In this document: positions 17,650 through 26,200 of the stretch, piece after piece
How the letters are laid out: each line of letters starts with the position of its first letter
Numbering within the stretch: the first letter of the stretch is position 1
NCBI RefSeq assembly: GCF_030540875.1
Contig: NZ_JAUOEM010000002.1
Coordinates: 588,926-652,925 of the forward strand
Reading direction: 5' to 3'
DNA length: 64,000 nucleotides
Source: Flavivirga amylovorans
GTDB taxonomy: Bacteria > Bacteroidota > Bacteroidia > Flavobacteriales > Flavobacteriaceae
Made by a program: the position numbers and the translations under genes
Notes under the pieces: generated by a model
The model's input: only the letters and a program-made list of their open reading frames with translations
Databases searched by the model: none
Told to the model about the DNA's origin: nothing

Positions 17650-17979
17650 ATGAAACCTGAAACCTTAAATTTTTTTGACAAAGTTTACGAAGTAGCTAAA
17701 CAAATCCCCTATGGCAAAGTTACAAGTTATGGTGCTATTGCGGTCTACTTAGGAGCGGCTAGGAGTGCTCGTATGGTGGGTTATGCTATGAATGGTTCTG
17801 GAGGCAAAGATGTTCCAGCCCACCGTGTTGTAAACAGAAAAGGCTTACTAACTGGTAAGCATCATTTTGATGGAACTAACCTTATGCAGCAACTACTAGA
17901 AAGCGAAGGTGTTGAGGTGATAGAAAATCAAATTCAGAATTTAGAAAAAGTGTTTTGGGATCCTTCAAAAGAATTATAG
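17650..17979 (+). CDS. Alkyltransferase-like (ATL) DNA-repair protein, MGMT family
   Basis: A 109-residue protein with the DNA-binding domain of O6-methylguanine methyltransferases: FFDKVYEVAKQIPYGKVTSYG (residues 8-28), then RSARMVGYAMNGS. The catalytic PCHR motif is PAHRV (residues 56-60), so the alkyl-accepting cysteine is replaced by Ala57. Proteins of this kind cannot remove the alkyl group themselves. Studied ATLs bind the lesion and pass it to nucleotide excision repair. The best-known ATLs have Trp at this position; Ala is a known alternative. It is the last gene of the trmB-LysE-ATL operon. Confidence 0.9.
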   Translation: MKPETLNFFDKVYEVAKQIPYGKVTSYGAIAVYLGAARSARMVGYAMNGSGGKDVPAHRVVNRKGLLTGKHHFDGTNLMQQLLESEGVEVIENQIQNLEKVFWDPSKEL

Positions 17980-18226
17980 TGAAATAGAATCAAATTTATC
18001 TCCTTTCCAATAATTAAATGTTTTTTATTGACGGCCACTTTTTTAGATCTTCAGATTCAATTTCTGTATTAGGTGCTTTTCAATCATAATTCACTAATAT
18101 TTCCTAATTTTATAAAAATTTACAAATAACTACATATTGGTTTTCTCCTATAAATAAACCGAATAATCATATAAATCATTTCAATAAAATGGCTTTAAAG
18201 TCTAAACAATTCACTGTATATTTGCA

Positions 18227-18234
18227 TATTAGAA
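18227..18234 (+). promoter_or_regulatory. -7 box for the Mrp/NifU-like operon
   Basis: TATATTTG is an exact TAnnTTTG match, identical to the -7 boxes of both tRNA genes in this window. It ends 16 bases before the ATG at 18251. No TTTG occurs 19 bases upstream, so the -33 element is weak. Confidence 0.5.
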
Positions 18235-18250
18235 TTAATCTAAATAAGGA

Positions 18251-19387
18251 ATGAAGCTTAATAAACAAGATATATTAAAAGCATTAGAATCTATTACTGT
18301 ACCAGGAGAAGGACAAAATATGGTTGAAAGCGGTGCTGTGAAAAATGTGATTACTTTTGGAGATGAGGTTATTGTAGATATTACCATTAAAAACCCTAGT
18401 TTACAAGCTAAGAAACGTACAGAGGTAGATATCTTAAAAACAATTCATGAGCAGGTTTACGAAAAAGCTAAAATTACAGTGAATGTAAAAGTAGAAGCTC
18501 CTGCAAAACCAAAAGCTAATGTTATTAAAGGAAACCCTATTCCAGGGATTCAAAATATTGTAGCTGTAGCATCTGGTAAAGGTGGTGTAGGCAAATCTAC
18601 GGTTACTGCAAATTTAGCAGTTACTTTAGCAAAAATGGGCTTTAAGGTAGGTGTTTTAGATGCCGATATTTATGGGCCGTCCATCCCTATTATGTTTGAT
18701 GTAGAAGACGAAAAACCTTTAGCGGTAAATATTGGTGGGAAATCTAAAATGAAACCTATAGAGAATTATGGTGTTAAAGTATTATCTATCGGTTTTTTTA
18801 CGCAACCTAACCAAGCAGTAGTTTGGAGAGGCCCCATGGCTGCAAAAGCATTAAATCAAATGATTTTTGATGCGCACTGGGGGGAATTAGACTTCTTACT
18901 TTTAGATTTACCTCCTGGTACAGGAGATATTCATTTAAGTATTATGCAATCTCTGCCAATTACTGGAGCCGTTGTAGTAAGCACTCCTCAAAACGTAGCA
19001 TTAGCAGATGCTAAAAAAGGAGTGGCTATGTTTCAGCAAGAGAGTATAAATGTGCCTGTTTTAGGAATTATAGAAAATATGGCTTATTTTACACCAGATG
19101 AATTGCCAGATAATAAATATTATATCTTCGGAAAAGAAGGTGCTAAAAATTTATCTGAAGATTTAGAAGTGCCATTTTTGGGAGAATTACCTTTAGTACA
19201 AAGTATAAGAGAAGCAGGTGATGTTGGTCGTCCAGCAGCTTTACAAACTGCTACAGCATTGGAGCAGGCTTTTGAAAAATTAACTCAAAATGTGGTGCAA
19301 GAAGTTGTAAGACGAAATGATGATTTACCTCCAACAGAAGCAATTAAAATAACAACAATGGCTGGGTGTTCAGCAGTTAAAAAATAA
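18251..19387 (+). CDS. apbC: Mrp/ApbC-type Fe-S carrier P-loop ATPase
   Basis: A 378-residue protein that loads iron-sulfur clusters onto target proteins. The N-terminal DUF59/MIP18-like domain (residues 1-90) is followed by a deviant Walker A, ASGKGGVGKST (107-117), Walker-type DADIYGPSIPIMF, and LLLDLPPGTGDIHLSI. The usual CxxC pair of Mrp proteins near the C-terminal third is not seen as such. The segment MAYFTPDELPDNKYYIFG occupies that place, as in many Bacteroidetes homologues. A NifU-type scaffold domain protein starts 3 bases later, and a ferredoxin follows, supporting the Fe-S role. Confidence 0.92.
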   Translation: MKLNKQDILKALESITVPGEGQNMVESGAVKNVITFGDEVIVDITIKNPSLQAKKRTEVDILKTIHEQVYEKAKITVNVKVEAPAKPKANVIKGNPIPGIQNIVAVASGKGGVGKSTVTANLAVTLAKMGFKVGVLDADIYGPSIPIMFDVEDEKPLAVNIGGKSKMKPIENYGVKVLSIGFFTQPNQAVVWRGPMAAKALNQMIFDAHWGELDFLLLDLPPGTGDIHLSIMQSLPITGAVVVSTPQNVALADAKKGVAMFQQESINVPVLGIIENMAYFTPDELPDNKYYIFGKEGAKNLSEDLEVPFLGELPLVQSIREAGDVGRPAALQTATALEQAFEKLTQNVVQEVVRRNDDLPPTEAIKITTMAGCSAVKK

Positions 19388-19390
19388 CAA

Positions 19391-19636
19391 ATGACTTCAG
19401 AAGAATTAAAAGTAAATGTTGAAAAAGCCCTAGAAGAAATCCGTCCATTTTTACAAAGTGATGGTGGTGATATTTCTTTACTATCAATAGAAGAAAACGA
19501 TACTTTAGTTAAAGTAAAGCTAAAAGGAGCTTGCGTGGGTTGTAGCGTTAATCAAATGACCTTAAAGTCTGGTGTAGAAATGACTATTAAAAAGTATGCA
19601 CCTCAAATAGAACAGGTTATTAATATTGAAGACTAA
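19391..19636 (+). CDS. NifU C-terminal domain Fe-S scaffold protein
   Basis: An 81-residue stand-alone NifU C-terminal (Nfu) domain. The cluster-binding CxxC is Cys48-Val-Gly-Cys51 in the motif GACVGCSVNQMTLKSG. The upstream SDGGDISLLSIEEN segment is the conserved start of the domain. Two such domains are expected to hold a 4Fe-4S cluster between subunits and pass it on. The gene starts 3 bases after apbC, so the two are one transcription unit working in Fe-S cluster delivery in the cytosol. Confidence 0.93.
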   Translation: MTSEELKVNVEKALEEIRPFLQSDGGDISLLSIEENDTLVKVKLKGACVGCSVNQMTLKSGVEMTIKKYAPQIEQVINIED

Positions 19637-19674
19637 TTCACTTTTTTTAATTCCTACTAAAATAATAGAGAAAC

Positions 19675-19707
19675 TTGTCTCTAAATAATTCAGAAAGTTT
19701 AAATTTG
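19675..19707 (+). promoter_or_regulatory. Promoter of the ferredoxin gene
   Basis: TTG at 19675-19677 and TAAATTTG at 19700-19707 are separated by 22 bases, slightly more than the 19 bases seen for the two tRNA promoters here. The -7 box ends 48 bases before the ATG. Confidence 0.45.
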
Positions 19708-19755
19708 CGGCACGAATTGTGAAATGCTTTTAATTAAAAGTATAAAAACTTAACA

Positions 19756-20085
19756 ATGGAAGACATTAATATAAAAATTACAGATAGAGACGGTGTAACT
19801 CATGATATTGTTGCGCCAACAGATATGGCAATGAATCTTATGGAAGTTGTAAGATCTTATGAGTTAGCTCCAGAAGGCACTATTGGTGTTTGCGGAGGTA
19901 TGGCTATGTGTGCATCCTGTCAGTGTTATGTATTAAGTGAAACAGATTTACCAGAAATGAGCGACGATGAAGAAGCGATGCTATCAGAAGCTTTTGATGT
20001 AAAAGATAATAGCCGTTTAGGTTGCCAGATTCAAATGACTTCAGATATGGAGGGTCTCGAGGTCGAGTTGGCACCAGAGAGTTAA
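19756..20085 (+). CDS. 2Fe-2S ferredoxin, adrenodoxin type
   Basis: A 109-residue soluble electron carrier. The cluster ligands are Cys46, Cys52, Cys55 and Cys90, spaced C-x5-C-x2-C-x34-C, with the typical GVCGGMAMCASCQCYV core. That spacing is characteristic of adrenodoxin/Fdx (Isc-type) ferredoxins rather than plant-type ones. An extra cysteine, Cys57, is present. Its position downstream of the Mrp and NifU-like genes suggests electron supply to Fe-S assembly or to a monooxygenase. It has its own promoter-like sequence. Confidence 0.93.
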   Translation: MEDINIKITDRDGVTHDIVAPTDMAMNLMEVVRSYELAPEGTIGVCGGMAMCASCQCYVLSETDLPEMSDDEEAMLSEAFDVKDNSRLGCQIQMTSDMEGLEVELAPES

Positions 20086-20160
20086 TATATTCCTGCGACT
20101 TGTGCTGAATTTGTTTCAGTAAGGTAGGAGATCTCATAAATAGTAACTAAGAATACCAAA

Positions 20161-20250
20161 TGTTTGGGCGTTACCCTATTGGGGCGGGCTTTCACTACTT
20201 GCTCTCAAAGAGGAGCTCAAACATGCCGCTTAATCCCTAACGCAAAAAAG
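20161..20250. repeat. Dispersed intergenic hairpin element (GGGCGTTA...TAACGC)
   Basis: The stretch begins TTTGGGCGTTACCC and ends ATCCCTAACGCAAAAAA, giving imperfect outer inverted repeats. Inner blocks GGGGCGGGCTTTC and ATGCCGCTTAATCC complete a G/C-rich core unlike the AT-rich surroundings. It lies 75 bases past the ferredoxin stop and 28 bases from the DUF1853 stop. From memory, similar elements occur between genes in many Bacteroidetes genomes. It has no coding frame. Confidence 0.65.
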
Positions 20251-20278
20251 TTCCTATTCTAGATCCTCAAAAGTATAA

Positions 20279-21085
20279 TCACCACCAAACCAAGAATATT
20301 TTTTTTAATTCACCGTTTTTTAATTTCACCCAGCATAGTGGAGAAAATTGCTGATTAAAATAGTCTTTAGCAACGGTTTCAAATTCGTTGGGATGTAACC
20401 ACTTTACATTTGTATGCGGAATTACTAACCAATCTTTCTTTTGTGGGATATAAAACTTGCAATCATTAAATTGATTTAGCTGATTTTTATTGATATAGAA
20501 ACCGTTAATACAGTCGTTATTTAGTGTTTTAAGTTGAATATCTTGATTTGAAAAAGGAACAAACAATTGAGCTTTAAAATAGACCTGTTGCGAAATATCT
20601 TCAGATTTTAGATTAAGTGTTTTTAAGTATTCTTTACATTCGTTGGAATGCAAAAGAGGTAATTGTTTCTCCGTTAACTTAGTGATTTTTTCTTTTAAAG
20701 AGTCTTTTCTATTTGGTCCAATAAAATGTTCGATTTCTGTTTCTCCAATGGAAGTATCATATACGTAGAATTTGTAAACGATCTCTAAATGAATAGGTTT
20801 GTTGTTTTTAAGCAGTAAACAATCAAGTTCTCCTAAAGTTATGTTATTATCTTGAATTTGTACATTTTCTGCTATAATGGAAATGTTTTTATACTGTTCT
20901 AATTCAAAAGAAACAAATCGCTCTACATATTTTCCTAAGCGCAGTTTTTCATCAATATTAATAGCAATTTTATTAGATTTTGAAATGATTTCGAATGGAT
21001 TTAAATTTGAAAGGACACCACTTTTCCATAAAAAAGGCGTGTTTAAAAAACCTTCATATCGTTTTTGGAGTATATGCTTAGTCAC
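20279..21085 (-). CDS. DUF1853 family protein with PD-(D/E)XK nuclease-like core
   Basis: A 268-residue protein that fits the DUF1853 family. The centre has GELDCLLLKNN (about residues 87-97) followed by HLEIVYKFYVYD. This gives Asp in GELD and the ExxxK pair in EIVYK, the catalytic pattern of PD-(D/E)XK nucleases. Catalysis is therefore possible but unproven. The C-terminal LVIPHTNVKWLHPNEFETVA and the final FLVWW fit the same family. It is the last of three minus-strand genes, 39 bases after an unknown protein. Confidence 0.75.
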   Translation of the reverse strand: MTKHILQKRYEGFLNTPFLWKSGVLSNLNPFEIISKSNKIAINIDEKLRLGKYVERFVSFELEQYKNISIIAENVQIQDNNITLGELDCLLLKNNKPIHLEIVYKFYVYDTSIGETEIEHFIGPNRKDSLKEKITKLTEKQLPLLHSNECKEYLKTLNLKSEDISQQVYFKAQLFVPFSNQDIQLKTLNNDCINGFYINKNQLNQFNDCKFYIPQKKDWLVIPHTNVKWLHPNEFETVAKDYFNQQFSPLCWVKLKNGELKKIFLVWW

Positions 21086-21124
21086 AGGAAGTAATAATGG
21101 ATATTTTATGAGATTTTTTTAACG

Positions 21125-21616
21125 TCAATTTTTGTGCAATGATATTAATTGATTGTAAGTAGGTATATTTTTATTATTCGTTTTCCAGATTTCAATTTCA
21201 TAATAATCATCACCATCAAGTTCATCCTTACTAATTTTGTCTAGATCACAATAGTAAATTCGAACTCTATAAATTCCATTTTCTAATTCAATACGTTTTG
21301 CTTCTGGAAAATATTCAGTACATCCCATCACTACTAATTTTTTAGATATAATCAATAAGTCTGATTCATTAATTTGAAATATAGAATCCTTGTTATTATT
21401 TTTTGGCACTGGTTCAGAGTCAAGTATTTTAATTAGAACTTTGACATCCATATTTCTACGAGTACCTACGGCAATGCCTTCATCTGTTATAGCTAGAAGG
21501 TTTTTTGTAGTAAATTCAGTCCATGCATTTCCAAAATTTGGATTATATTTTTCATCATGCAAATGAAATTGAAAGTAATCAGCAAAAATTTCTAATTTAT
21601 ATTCTTTCATTTTCAA
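21125..21616 (-). CDS. Uncharacterised 163-residue protein
   Basis: I do not recognise this protein. It has no signal peptide or membrane helix. It begins KEYKLEIFADYFQFHLHDE and is rich in beta-strand-like alternations, e.g. GIAVGTRRNMDVKVLIKILD and GIYRVRIYYCDLD, with an acidic loop DELDGDDYYEIEIW. The fold could resemble small beta-rich immunity or nuclease-inhibitor-like proteins, but that is only an impression. Its ATG overlaps the metallophosphoesterase stop by 4 bases, so the two are translationally coupled. Confidence 0.75.
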   Translation of the reverse strand: MKMKEYKLEIFADYFQFHLHDEKYNPNFGNAWTEFTTKNLLAITDEGIAVGTRRNMDVKVLIKILDSEPVPKNNNKDSIFQINESDLLIISKKLVVMGCTEYFPEAKRIELENGIYRVRIYYCDLDKISKDELDGDDYYEIEIWKTNNKNIPTYNQLISLHKN

Positions 21617-22512
21617 TTTGTCTTATAGTCAATCAATTTCATAGGACCTTCAAGTACTGTTCTAACAATTTGAAGTGTACCATCTTCTTTAGTCGCTATA
21701 TGCCATTTAATTAATGAAATGGTACCGTTCTCTATTTCAATCCCCGTAATGCTTCGTGGGTGTACACAACTACCATCATTAAAAAAAGCTATATCTCCGG
21801 GTTCGGGAAAACGAGGTCGGTGTGTATGACCAACAATGGTTAATAAATTATCGTTATCGCTAATCCATTTTTTAGTTCTACGTTCTACTTTTATGAGTTC
21901 TTTGTAGTTCTTAGCTGGGCTTGTAGGGTCTGCTATTCCCATAACATTCAATGGTTTCCAAAGAACACGAACCATAAACCGACTCCATTTCCAAAACAAG
22001 AAGTTCCACCAATCGGCTTGATGCCCATGCGTTAAAAATAATTCTTGTTCAGTCTTTCGGTGTTTTAAAACAATGCCTTCATGATATGTAATGTCTCCAA
22101 AGAGTTCCACATTTTCACCAGTTTTGGCATCAAAATAAGTTGATAAATGCTTTTTTACATAATTAGGGTTTCGGTAAACCATATCATGATTACCCCAAAT
22201 CATATGTAGTCTATTTGCTTTATGAAACTGTTTCATAAGCATGAATACATTTTTATGTGCATTTAAAATAGCATTGAAAGAAATGTTTTCCCAGAGTTCA
22301 TCACCATCACCAACCTCACAATACTGAAAACCTTCAGTATAATAATGCTTTAAAGCATGAAAGTAAATGTTTCGGTTATTTGCAAAATCGTCGGCAAAAC
22401 TATTATCTCCTCTATGGCAATCACTAAATAGTATAAATTTACTATCATCATCAAAATCAATGATCTTAGCATTTTTATAAGCGTTGTCTAATCTTTTTTT
22501 AGATGAAAACAT
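21613..22512 (-). CDS. Calcineurin-like metallophosphoesterase
   Basis: A 299-residue metal-dependent phosphoesterase. The five signature blocks are visible in order: FSDCHRGD (residues 29-36, D-x-H), GDGDELWEN (standing for GDxxD), WGNHDMVYR (GNHD), LTHGHQADWW (HGH), and VGHTHRPRFPEPG (GHTH). The late block FFNDGSCVHPRSITGIEIENG is typical of UDP-2,3-diacylglucosamine pyrophosphatase-like and related hydrolases, but the substrate cannot be stated. No signal peptide is seen. It is the first gene of a three-gene minus-strand operon with the unknown protein and DUF1853. Confidence 0.9.
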   Translation of the reverse strand: MFSSKKRLDNAYKNAKIIDFDDDSKFILFSDCHRGDNSFADDFANNRNIYFHALKHYYTEGFQYCEVGDGDELWENISFNAILNAHKNVFMLMKQFHKANRLHMIWGNHDMVYRNPNYVKKHLSTYFDAKTGENVELFGDITYHEGIVLKHRKTEQELFLTHGHQADWWNFLFWKWSRFMVRVLWKPLNVMGIADPTSPAKNYKELIKVERRTKKWISDNDNLLTIVGHTHRPRFPEPGDIAFFNDGSCVHPRSITGIEIENGTISLIKWHIATKEDGTLQIVRTVLEGPMKLIDYKTN

Positions 22513-22527
22513 GAAGTAAAAGTACGC

Positions 22528-22654
22528 AAAAAGAGGCAGCCTAAAAAGTGTACTTAGATGTCTGTTCGTGGGCAGTCGAGAATTTTTAAAAACATCTCGA
22601 CTGCATTCGGTGTGACAATTTTAAGCTTCTAAACTTTTAAGGAAGCCTCTTTTT
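22528..22654. repeat. Inverted-repeat element, GAGGCTGTCTAAAAAGT family, copy 2
   Basis: The left arm AAAAAGAGGCAGCCTAAAAAGT (22528-22549) pairs imperfectly with ACTTTTAAGGAAGCCTCTTTTT (22633-22654). Inside it is a second palindrome, GCAGTCGAGA (22573-22582) with TCTCGACTGC (22595-22604). This inner part shares CTCGACTGCATTCG with the solitary repeat at 1221-1240. It lies directly upstream of the metallophosphoesterase start. Confidence 0.7.
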
Positions 22655-22716
22655 ATGATTTGAAAAAAAAGGTTTTAATGAAAGGCGTACTGCAATCCGA
22701 ACGTTAAATTATAGTT

Positions 22717-22936
22717 CTATTTTAATTGAATGCCATTTAGGTCTTGGTAAAGTGGAGTTGAACATTCTGCAGCAAAACGAAGGCCTTTTTTTTGAGATTC
22801 TGTATTCCCATCTTCTTTTGGAATATCTAAATCTATATTTTGAGTTTTATCGTCTTCTTTAAGAGTAAGTATCTTTATCATCACTACAACAAAACTAAGG
22901 GTAAGAAAGTATTATTAAGTAAATACTCTTTTTCAT
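22717..22936 (-). pseudogene. Broken small lipoprotein gene
   Basis: From an ATG at 22936-22934 the frame reads MKKSIYLIILSYP, then a stop (TAG), then FCCSDDKDTYS, which resembles a lipobox and early mature region. A second frame continues with LKEDDKTQNIDLDIPKEDG and ends at CSTPLYQDLNGIQLK before a stop at 22717-22719. Read together, the pieces resemble one small lipoprotein of about 70 residues interrupted by a stop codon and a frameshift. Alternatively the second frame, starting from an internal ATG, could be a real 54-residue peptide. The product family is not recognised. Confidence 0.5.
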
Positions 22937-22987
22937 GTTTATTAAGATTAAAGATTCGAATTTCCTTGTTTTTCGATTTTTTGAATA

Positions 22988-23151
22988 AGAACTCATTTAG
23001 ACTTTTTCAATTTGCTAAAAAAATTGCTGTTTTCAGCTCTGTTTTTTGTCTTTTTTTCCTTCCGTAGCTCTGCTATGCAATTCAAAAAAGTCTTCAACAT
23101 AGGCAAAAACTTCTAATTTTCGCTTAAATCCAAAAAGTCTAAATGAGTTCT
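22988..23151. mobile_element. MITE-like element with 20-bp perfect terminal inverted repeats
   Basis: AGAACTCATTTAGACTTTTT (22988-23007) is the exact reverse complement of the sequence at 23132-23151. The 164-base element has no coding capacity for a transposase. Its interior is AT-rich with runs of T, including TTGCTAAAAAAATTGC and a CTTCCGTAGCTC block. Size and terminal repeats fit a miniature inverted-repeat transposable element. No clear target-site duplication is seen. Confidence 0.6.
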
Positions 23152-23155
23152 AAAA

Positions 23156-23186
23156 AAAAATGCTTCTTACAATAAGAAGCATTTTT
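23156..23186 (-). terminator. Terminator of the 1163-residue putative PPi-PEPCK gene
   Basis: A perfect 14-base-pair stem, AAAAATGCTTCTTA (23156-23169) with TAAGAAGCATTTTT (23173-23186), followed on the minus strand by a T run. It lies 25 bases past the stop codon at 23212. Confidence 0.85.
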
Positions 23187-23211
23187 AAAAAGGTTGTTTT
23201 AAAGAATTAAT

Positions 23212-26200
23212 TTACTTTCTAAATAAAGGATCGGCTCCAATAGTGCCAATTAAACTGTCTAAATATGAATCGGATTTAACATTATTATATGACTGTTTTA
23301 CAGATTTTAAACGACCTTTAATATTCATTTCTGAAACTAATACGCTATTATCTGGATTTGCAATGAAATTTTCTAGGTAAGCGATTTGAGAATCATAAAA
23401 ACGGATATCTTTTTGTTGTTTTAACACCAATCGTTCTTTATACCAACTACTATTTAAAACGTAATCTCTATCAAAGAATTTTCGTAACTCAGGGTCACTT
23501 ATCTGTTTACCTTCATAAGTACCGTAAGCCATAATATGTAATAGGATTTTAAGAGGTGGTATTGCTGCATCTACACTTCCATCTTCGAAGTAATTCATAG
23601 CTACTTTTTGCTGGGTTTCAACAATATTTTTAATACCGTCTACATAATCCTCCAGACCTTGTAATTCTGGTTTTAACATGTGTTCATTGAAAACAGCAGT
23701 TGGTTCATCGAATAGACGATTTAAACACCTTAGAGAGAATGTCTTAGTGATTCTATACCCTAAACGACTTGCTAAAATAGTGTCTCCGTTATACTCGAAA
23801 TCTTCCAGTTTTTCTAATGAGCCGTTAGCGATTAACTCTTTAGGGTCTCTATCTTCTGGCTCTAATCTTGCCCAGATCTCCGGAATTAATAAACTTATAT
23901 CATGGTCTACTTTATTCTCTGCGCCTACGTAACCAGCTGCTGTGCTGAATCCATTTGACTCTGTTAAAATATGCGATAATAAGGCATTATTTAAATCGGT
24001 TGTTGGTGTCAGCATATTAAAAGGCGCTTTGGTTAATGCACCTTCAGATCCAGCTCCTGTTGTTGATGGTGATTTACCTGTTAAACTGCTAACAAAATCC
24101 ATAAACAATTCTGGTGTTTCTTGATAGTGAATTGGATTGTATACTGCCAATGGACGTATTCCTGCTTTTTTATCCACAGGGTTATTTCTTCTACCTGGTA
24201 ATACGGCATTCACCACATGAATTACTGGTTCATCAGATTTTATTTTTCTAACTAAACGAACTCCGACATCAGCCAAATAACTTGCTTCGGTTTCATTTAC
24301 AAATCGATTTGGTTCTAGATAACGTGGGTTTTTTGTTGGACCGTCACTTATAATTCTTGTATGCGAAGGCACTACAAAGAACTCTTCTTCGTTTGGACTG
24401 TTTACAATACTTATTATGAAATCTTGAACGGGTTGCGTGTATTTATCAAAATTAATAGTGTCTTCATAAAGTGCTATAGCATCTTTTTTCTTTAACAGTT
24501 CATAATTTGTTAAGAATCGGCCATCAGAAACAATATCTAATTCGGCATTCTTATCGTAACCTCTTACAACAGCTTCATCTGGTCTTTGAAATAAATGAGC
24601 CTCACAATTAACAAGTACTTTTACACTCTTATTGTCAAATTCCGGATTTAAGTTTTTAAATTGTTGTCTCGGTAACGTTATGGATGCTGAGATATCATCT
24701 TCAGTCTGAATTTTTTCACTTGGTGAAAAATCAGATCTTAATTTGTTGAGCATCCAATTGCCTTTTTGATTAAAACCAATACGAACATAACTACCAACCA
24801 CAGGAGTATTGTTATGTAAAAGGCCTGTGCCTTTTTCCCCGTTAATAATTTCTACAGACATATAATCTTTCCAGTTTAAGACACCGTGGGCTTGTCTGTA
24901 TAGTCGTTTTACAAATAAAACTAAAGAACGGATATGTACTGGAATATTCTTTAAGAATTCATTGAATTCATCTGAGTTTTCTTCAGAAGGAATTAACAAT
25001 TTTACAGCCGAACTTAAAGTCCGTTCTTCACTTAAGAAAGGTCTTGATTTAGGTCTGTTAGGGTCTTTAACTTTCCATCTTGTAGAATAATCAAATTCTA
25101 TAATTTCATCTGCTTTTTTAAAATCTTCATCTATATTTTGAATGTTGAACGTGCTATATGTGATAGCATTTTGCATAGATTTTGAAATCTCAGATTTACC
25201 TCCACCAGATACAGTACATGGTTTATGGCAGAATATCCCCTCGGCAAAGGTGTCAACAATACGCCATAAATCAACGGACTTATGCTTTTCTAATCTGAAT
25301 TTGTTTCCCGTAGGATGAACATACGTTTTATAAGGAGACAAAATTAATTTTTGCTCTTTATTATTATATGTCCATGTAATACTATTTGTATTGGTATTTA
25401 CATAAGCGAATTCAGGGATGTAAATAATATTTGGATATTTTTTATCGATGGCATAGTTTTCTGGTTGTACCTCAATGCGATCCCCCATTAATTTTTTGAC
25501 GTCTTCGAAACTATGACGGTTGTTATGAAAGTCTGAGTAATCTTTCCCATCTAGAGTGTCTCCCATAACTCTTCTTGCAAAGGCTATAGCACCTCCTGCG
25601 TGTTCTTCCTCAAGGATACCAAATAAATTTGCAGAGTAACTTATTTGTGTTTTGATTTCTTTTTTTGAATATCCATAATAATTATCTGCAATAAGCGTAA
25701 TAACAACACCTCTATCATCCCTACAAGTAATTTTAAAAGCACCCCCGTTGTTATAAAGTTCGTTTGCATCTTTCCAGCACATACCATCTTTTATTTGACG
25801 CTCTGTCGCATCATCAAAATGAGGTAATCCAACATCCTTTTTCTTTAAATCTTTTAATTGTGGTGCTAAAATGATACAACCTGTATGACCTGTCCAATGT
25901 TCAGGATCTAATGCTGCGTCGTTATGCACTAAATTAGGATCTCCAGCGTTGCCAAAAATAGACTCTACAAAGTCAAGATTGCTCACTAAAGTACCAGGAA
26001 CAAAAAAGCGAACTTCTAATGATTTTTTAGCAATAATTCCTGGAACCTCTGGACAAACAGTAGGTCTTAATAACATTGAAACCATCGTTTTTGCTTGATC
26101 TTCTTGACTAGAAGTAAATGGAAGTGTTTTTAAATCATCCGAAGGGTTAAAAGCAGCATGTAAAAAATGCGCAAATGCAATTTTTGGAACTTCTTTTTTG

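Noticed and set aside
22840-23067. 75-codon plus-strand frame rich in Phe, Leu and Lys
   Set aside because: It runs through the broken lipoprotein gene and the MITE-like interior. Its composition reflects T-rich non-coding DNA rather than a protein.
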